From Herbiconiux ginsengi (GTDB taxonomy: Bacteria > Actinomycetota > Actinomycetes > Actinomycetales > Microbacteriaceae): DNA of 64,000 nucleotides. Positions 59,819 through 64,000 of this stretch are shown here, piece after piece. The stretch spans positions 1,584,960 to 1,648,959 of the forward strand of contig NZ_FNPZ01000001.1 in NCBI RefSeq assembly GCF_900107435.1, in the 5' to 3' direction. The notes beneath the pieces are model-generated. The model did no database searches. It was given only the letters and a program-made list of their open reading frames with translations, and was not told the DNA's origin. A program made the translations under genes and the position numbers. Position 1 is the stretch's first letter, and every line of letters begins with the position of its first letter.

Positions 59819-61282
59819 ATGGCTGACGCTCGCATCGGAACCCGCTCCCTTCTCGCGCTGCTCGGCGACTGGCGGCTGCCGGCATCCGGCCCCTCCTATC
59901 TGGCGCTGTTCGACCGCATCCGGCTCCTCGTGCTCGACGGCCGCATCGCGGTCGACACCCGGCTGCCCGCCGAGCGCGACCTCGCGCAGGCGCTGGGCGT
60001 GAGCCGCACGATGGTGTCGGCCGCCTACCGCGAGCTGCGCGACGCCGGGTACACCCAGAGCGTGCGCGGATCCGGCAGCGTCACGCGTCTGCCGGGCCGG
60101 GCGCCGGTGGGTGGGCACGACATCTCGGGCGATTTCATCGACTTCTCGAAGGCCACGCTCCCGGCATACCCGGGCCTGTTCGCAGCCACGCAGGATGCGC
60201 TGAGCGACTACCCCGCCGCGCTCACCACGAGCGGTCTCGACCCGTTCGGCGAACTCGTGCTGCGCGAGGCGGTGGCCGCTCGCTACACCGAGCGCGGTCT
60301 GCCGACGAGCGTCGAGCAGGTGATGATCACGATCGGCGCCCAGCACGCGATCTTCCTGCTCGCCCGGGTGCTGCTCGGCCGCGGCGATCGTGCCGTGGCG
60401 GAGCTGCCGAGCTACCCGCACGCCTACGAGGCGCTGAAGGCGGCGGGGGCGCGGCTCGTTCCTGTGACCGTCGCGGCGGCCGGCACCAGCGACGACGGCA
60501 TGCACGGCTGGGATGCCGCGGGGCTCTCCCAGGCCTTCGCCCGCACGAGCCCGGCGCTCGCCTACCTGATGCCCGACTTCCACAACCCCACCGGCGAGAG
60601 CATGCCGGCCGAGCTCCGCGAGCAGGTGCTGAGCGACGCAGCCCGCCAGGGCACGCTGGTGATCGCCGACGAGACCTCCGGCGAACTCGATATCGACCGC
60701 GCCGGGTCGTTCCTGCCGTTCGCCGCCTACGGCGACGCGGCCACGGCGGGGTCGGCCATCATGATCGGGTCGGTCGGCAAGACGGTCTGGTCGGGGTTGC
60801 GGGTGGGTTGGATCCGGGCCGAGCCCGCGATCATCCGCAAGCTCGCCGGAGCGCGCTTCGCCGGCGACCTCGGCACGCCGGTGCTCGAGCAGCTCGTGGT
60901 GGCGCGCCTGCTGCGCGATTTCGAGCCCGTCCTCGCCCTCCGCTCCGCCCAGCTGAGAGAGGGGCGCGACACGGTCATCCGGATGCTCGGCGAGCGTTTT
61001 CCGGACTGGCGCGTGCCCCGCGTCGACGGCGGTCTCGCCACCTGGGTGAACCTCGGCGCCCCGATCAGCTCGCAGCTCGCGCTCGCCGCGCGATCGCGTG
61101 GCGTGCTCATCACGGCCGGGCCCCGTTTCGGACTCGACGGCGCCTTCGAACGCTTCATCCGCATCCCGATCGGCTACCAGCTCGGCGAACTGGAGCGGGG
61201 CCTCGACGCCCTGGCCGAGAGCAGCGGTTCACTCGCGCACGCCCCGGTGCCGCCCGCCGAGCTCTTCGCCGACGTGGTTTAG
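59819..61282 (+). CDS. MocR-family (GntR-aminotransferase) regulator
   Basis: The 487-residue protein has an N-terminal GntR winged helix (about 20-90, YLALFDRIRLLVLDGRIAVDTRLPAERDLAQALGVSRTMVSAAYRELRDAG) and a C-terminal class I aminotransferase fold. That fold shows LMPDFHNPTGESMP, VIADETSGELDID and the PLP Lys in GSVGKTVWSGLRVGW. Such regulators sense PLP or amino acids. TAGAGT lies exactly 6 bases before the ATG. It is divergent from YczE and probably controls it. Confidence 0.93.
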   Translation: MADARIGTRSLLALLGDWRLPASGPSYLALFDRIRLLVLDGRIAVDTRLPAERDLAQALGVSRTMVSAAYRELRDAGYTQSVRGSGSVTRLPGRAPVGGHDISGDFIDFSKATLPAYPGLFAATQDALSDYPAALTTSGLDPFGELVLREAVAARYTERGLPTSVEQVMITIGAQHAIFLLARVLLGRGDRAVAELPSYPHAYEALKAAGARLVPVTVAAAGTSDDGMHGWDAAGLSQAFARTSPALAYLMPDFHNPTGESMPAELREQVLSDAARQGTLVIADETSGELDIDRAGSFLPFAAYGDAATAGSAIMIGSVGKTVWSGLRVGWIRAEPAIIRKLAGARFAGDLGTPVLEQLVVARLLRDFEPVLALRSAQLREGRDTVIRMLGERFPDWRVPRVDGGLATWVNLGAPISSQLALAARSRGVLITAGPRFGLDGAFERFIRIPIGYQLGELERGLDALAESSGSLAHAPVPPAELFADVV

Positions 61283-61299
61283 CCGGTTACGCTGGCGGG

Positions 61300-61806
61300 A
61301 TGGCAGCGATCGACGACGACAGCACCGGGGCCCGCCGCCGAGTGGTGGAATGGGCAGACCCGCAACAGAACGTCGACGCGGCTCCGGGCATGTCGGGGCT
61401 CGAGTTCCTGCGCGCGATGGCAGCGGGTGAACTCCCGCCGCCGCCCATCGGCAACCTCGTCGGCATGACGCTCGCCGAGGTCGGCGAGGGCACCGCCACC
61501 TTCACCTGCGAGCCGGGGGAGTATCACTACAACCCGCTCGGCATCGTGCACGGCGGACTCATCAGCACCCTGCTCGACTCGGCACTGGGCTGCGCGGTGC
61601 AGTCCACGCTGCCCGCAGGCGTCGGCTACACCTCGATCGAGTTGAAGGTGAGCTTCCTCCGCCCGATCAGCCGCGACAGCGGAACACTGCGCTGCGTCGG
61701 GCGAGTGGTCAAGCCGGGTCGTCGCGTGGCATTCGCCGAGGCGGAGCTGACGGATGCGCGCGGTGCGCTGGTCGCCACGGCGACGAGTTCCCTTCTCGTC
61801 TTCTAG
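61300..61806 (+). CDS. PaaI-type hotdog thioesterase
   Basis: The 168-residue hotdog-fold protein has PPPPIGNLVGMTLAEVGEGTATFTCEPGEYHYNPLGIVHGGLISTLLDSALGCAV, where the HGG loop and following helix form the active site, and LKVSFLRPISRDSG. It hydrolyses an acyl- or aryl-CoA; which one is unclear. TACGCT then GGCGGG precedes the ATG, and the gene starts 17 bases after the MocR stop. Confidence 0.92.
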   Translation: MAAIDDDSTGARRRVVEWADPQQNVDAAPGMSGLEFLRAMAAGELPPPPIGNLVGMTLAEVGEGTATFTCEPGEYHYNPLGIVHGGLISTLLDSALGCAVQSTLPAGVGYTSIELKVSFLRPISRDSGTLRCVGRVVKPGRRVAFAEAELTDARGALVATATSSLLVF

Positions 61807-61870
61807 CTGTGCTGGCTGCCTCGGGCGCCGTGCTTCGCGCGGCGTCCTCGGGCGTCGCCGGTCCCTGCCC

Positions 61871-61941
61871 GGCGCCGCGCGACATGTTCCGGTGAGGTCG
61901 CTTCGCGGCCTCGCCGTCACCCTGGGTCGTCGAAAAGGGCC
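61871..61941. repeat. Intergenic structured repeat, copy B
   Basis: Counterpart of 46805-46876: GACATGTTC, a 12-bp stem (CGGTGAGGTCGC with GCGGCCTCGCCG, loop TTC), then TCACCCTGGGTCGTCGA. Where copy A has GCG paired to CGC at the stem base, this copy has CGG paired to CCG. It lies in a 214-base non-coding gap between converging genes; a further hairpin (CGCCGG with CCGGCG) precedes it. Confidence 0.7.
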
Positions 61942-62020
61942 TGTTGCGTGCTATCTCGGAGCCGCTGGTGCGGCCGAGGCGACCAGTACTGCCCGAGGCA
62001 GCTGGCACAACCTCACAACC

Positions 62021-63160
62021 TCACACCTTCGCGTCTTGCTTGGGGAAGACGACCTTCTGCACGATGATGATGGCCGACGCCGCGATCGGGATGGCGACGA
62101 GCGCTCCGAGCACCGAACCGAGCGTGCCTCCGGCCACCGCCGCGATCACGACGATCGAACCCGGCACCGCCACCGCGCGGTTCATGATGCGGGGGCTGAG
62201 GAAGTATGCCTCCACCTGCATGTAGACGAGGTAGTAGATCGCGGCGACCAGAGCGGTGAGCGGCGAGGCGAAGAGACAGACCAGGGTGATGATGATGGCG
62301 CCACTCAGCGTTCCGACGAGCGGGATGAGCGAGGCCAGGAACGCGATGAAGGCGAACAGCGCGGGCAACGGTGCCCCGATGATGCTCAAGAAGATGAGAC
62401 TCAGGATGCCGTTGATGGCCGCGAGCCCGATCTGGCCCACCACGTAGCGGCCGACCGCTCCGGTGACGTCGTCGGTGAGCGACGCGAACGCTGCACGTTT
62501 GTTGGCGGGAACGAAGCGGTAGGTGACGCGCTTCATGCTGCGGAGCGACGCGAGGAAGTAGAGGGTGAGGATGAGCACGATCACGGCGCCGGTGGCCCCG
62601 CTCGCGATGCCGGTGCCCACGGCCAGCAGGCCGCCGCCGATGTTGATCAGATTGTTCGGGTCTTGGAAGAACGCCGTCGCATCCTGCACGGCCTTGTCGA
62701 TGTCGATGAAGCCGCCTATCTGCGACTGCAGCCCCGTCACGAAGTCGCTCGACGTGAAGTCCTTCACGATCTGCGGGAACTGGTCGATGAAGTTCGAGGC
62801 CTGATCGACGATGAGCGGGATGACGGCGAACAACAGCCCGCCGAAGACGAGGATGACCACGGCGAACACGATCACGATGGCCAGCGGTCGCGCCATCTTC
62901 TTCTCGAGCCAGGAGACCAGCGGATCGAGGCCGAGCGCGAGGAAGATCGCCACGCCGATGTAGATGAGCACCGTGCTGAGCTGGGTGACGACACCACCGA
63001 TGAGGATCGCGAGCAGCACCCCGAGGCCACCGACGAGGCCGATGCGGAACGCGTTCACCCGCAGCGGGGGCACGGCGTCCTGCCCGGCTACCTCGAGGTC
63101 AGACCCCGGCTGCAGCGCCTGGCTCTCCGATTGCGGCACCCGTGATCTTCTGTTGAACAC
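62021..63160 (-). CDS. AI-2E/PerM-family membrane protein
   Basis: The 379-residue protein has about eight helices. It shows LIYIGVAIFLALGLDPLVSWLEKKMARPLAI, an extracytoplasmic segment (about 120-190), and the late signature GLAAINGILSLIFLSIIGAPLPALFAFIAFLASLIPLVGTLSG. Members include the quorum-signal exporter TqsA and sodium/proton antiporter-like proteins; the substrate here is unknown. The start is uncertain: GTG 63160 is chosen because the upstream part is basic and not conserved, and TAAGGT (about 30 bases upstream) could be its -10. Confidence 0.85.
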   Translation of the reverse strand: MFNRRSRVPQSESQALQPGSDLEVAGQDAVPPLRVNAFRIGLVGGLGVLLAILIGGVVTQLSTVLIYIGVAIFLALGLDPLVSWLEKKMARPLAIVIVFAVVILVFGGLLFAVIPLIVDQASNFIDQFPQIVKDFTSSDFVTGLQSQIGGFIDIDKAVQDATAFFQDPNNLINIGGGLLAVGTGIASGATGAVIVLILTLYFLASLRSMKRVTYRFVPANKRAAFASLTDDVTGAVGRYVVGQIGLAAINGILSLIFLSIIGAPLPALFAFIAFLASLIPLVGTLSGAIIITLVCLFASPLTALVAAIYYLVYMQVEAYFLSPRIMNRAVAVPGSIVVIAAVAGGTLGSVLGALVAIPIAASAIIIVQKVVFPKQDAKV

Positions 63161-63256
63161 CCACACACCCCATCTCGACTTGATCGCAACCTTAGCCCGC
63201 CGAACACGACGGCGCCCGCCATGCGACGGTGTCGCCCTGCTGTGCGTTAATGGGGT

Positions 63257-63625
63257 ATGGGAAAGCTGCTCTACGGCACCTCGGGCATCGAGATCGAGTT
63301 CGACGATCGCACGCTCACGCACCTGCAGATCGTGATCGCGGCGAAGCTGCGTCGCAAGGAGAGCTTCTTCTTCTCCTGGAAAGACGACCCGGCGATCGGC
63401 GACGGCCGCTCGAGCATCTGGCTCGACTCCTCGATCCCGCTCTATTTCAAGTTCGCGGGCGGGCGGGTGCCGGCCATCAATCGTGAGTGGCTCGACATCC
63501 TCACCGCCTCGTCGAACGGCTCGGGCGGCCTGCAGTTCACCGAGGAGCCCGGTGCCCCCGGCTCCAACGGAAACGGAAACGGCAACGGGAACAACGGGGC
63601 GAGCGGCCCCGCGACGGTCCGCTAG
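63257..63625 (+). CDS. DUF7882-type small protein with Gly/Asn tail
   Basis: The 122-residue protein starts MGKLLYGTSGIEIEFDDRTLTHLQIVIAAKLRRKESFFFSW, then GRSSIWLDSSIPLYFKFAGGRVPAIN. It is a family common in Microbacteriaceae that is often mislabelled as ATP-dependent DNA ligase; no ligase motif is present. The C-terminus repeats NGNGNGNGNN. GTTAAT lies 5 bases before the ATG. Function unknown. Confidence 0.82.
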   Translation: MGKLLYGTSGIEIEFDDRTLTHLQIVIAAKLRRKESFFFSWKDDPAIGDGRSSIWLDSSIPLYFKFAGGRVPAINREWLDILTASSNGSGGLQFTEEPGAPGSNGNGNGNGNNGASGPATVR

Positions 63626-63634
63626 AGCGCACCG

Positions 63635-63841
63635 CTAGAGCGAGGCCTCCAGGGCCGCCTTCGCCTCGTCGAGCGAGGGGTAGCTGCCGAGGTTCTTGCC
63701 GGTGCGGGTGGTCACGACGAAGCCGTGCACCCACTTCTCCGCCACGATTCCGAGCGGACGGGAATCGGATGCTTTCGCGACCCACAACCCCAGTTGTGCT
63801 TCTTGCCAGGTGATGGCGCGGGCGATCAGTGTGTCAGTCAT
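63635..63841 (-). CDS. Small conserved protein, function unknown
   Basis: The 68-residue protein contains AQLGLWVAKASDSRPLGIVAEKWVHGFVVTTRTGKNLGSYPSLDEAKAALE, a likely small beta-sheet with a final helix. A strong ribosome site (AAGGAG, 6 bases) precedes the ATG. It converges with the DUF7882 gene across 9 bases. No family is recognised. The 159 bases from here to the window end hold no gene that I can see. Confidence 0.7.
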   Translation of the reverse strand: MTDTLIARAITWQEAQLGLWVAKASDSRPLGIVAEKWVHGFVVTTRTGKNLGSYPSLDEAKAALEASL

Positions 63842-64000
63842 TGTTCTCCTTTGAACGCGACTGAATGATCATAGGCGCTCTGCGTTGCGTAGGGAACGCA
63901 TACGGTTCGATGCACAGCCCGATAGGAAACCGTTAGGACCGGCAGCAGCACCCCCGAACAGGCGTTGGATCGACTTCCGTCAACAAACGCCCCTTTCGGA

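Noticed and set aside
59802-60002. 66-codon frame at the start of the MocR gene with AAGGAG five bases before its ATG
   Set aside because: It is out of phase with MocR, Arg/Ser-rich and without homology features. The MocR start has its own -10-like box. The AAGGAG may be coincidental or part of the operator.
63842-64000. Possible RNA gene or additional small gene at the window end
   Set aside because: Only a weak GCGTT/GAACGC pairing was seen, with no tRNA-like cloverleaf and no supported frame. The region continues beyond the window.

Overview
The window is about 70% GC and densely packed; no gap between genes exceeds about 215 bases. It reads as a chromosome segment of an actinobacterium, most likely a Microbacteriaceae member (Herbiconiux/Leifsonia type). 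Support for this comes from a DUF3073 protein, a sterol-carrier-like protein beside purine genes, a DUF7882-type protein, an ECF42-type sigma factor with its DGPF partner, and start codons that very often sit 5-7 bases after a -10-like hexamer (leaderless genes). No tRNA, rRNA, CRISPR array, insertion sequence or phage was seen. The genus is inference.

Layout. 1-9.1 kb: the end of a cell-wall-binding-repeat protein, purF, then a MacAB-like export operon (adaptor, ATPase, permease, two-domain lipoprotein, second adaptor). 9.1-12.5 kb: an SDR oxidoreductase and a secreted streptogrisin-like protease with cell-wall-binding repeats behind a structured leader. 12.6-23.6 kb: purM, a TetR/aldo-keto reductase pair with three phased operators, an AlkA-like glycosylase, two alpha/beta hydrolases, purC-purD, a Phd/RelE toxin-antitoxin pair and a KptA RNA 2'-phosphotransferase. 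23.6-33.8 kb: DUF3073, a KimA-like potassium importer, two YncE-type beta-propeller proteins (one fused to cell-wall-binding repeats), a 42-residue acidic protein, and divergent ligD and ku for end joining. 33.8-46.7 kb: a membrane-anchored esterase with a membrane partner, glyS, an epimerase-like protein, a Tat-exported phospholipase-C-type phosphoesterase with an aldo-keto reductase, a TipA-like MerR regulator, an acetyltransferase, an MBL-fold protein, ECF42 sigma with DGPF protein, and a HhH-GPD protein.

46.9-57.5 kb is a carbohydrate-use locus. It holds a ROK regulator, an ABC sugar importer (binding lipoprotein and two permeases, no ATPase), a cytoplasmic GH95 fucosidase-type enzyme, and a divergent GH36 alpha-galactosidase with an SGNH esterase. 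Its inferred job is uptake and trimming of fucosylated or galactosylated, possibly acetylated, oligosaccharides. 57.5-64 kb: a class V aminotransferase-like protein, an L-rhamnose/L-fucose mutarotase-type protein, the YczE/MocR divergent pair, a hotdog thioesterase, an AI-2E/PerM membrane protein and two small conserved proteins.

The most unusual non-coding signals are: a pair of intergenic hairpin repeats (46.8 and 61.9 kb) whose differences compensate each other in the stem; the TANNNT-plus-6 start signature; three TetR operators spaced exactly 33 bp; a textbook MerR promoter plus an internal perfect ribosome binding site in the tipA-like gene; and a hairpin that covers the ribosome binding site of the secreted protease.
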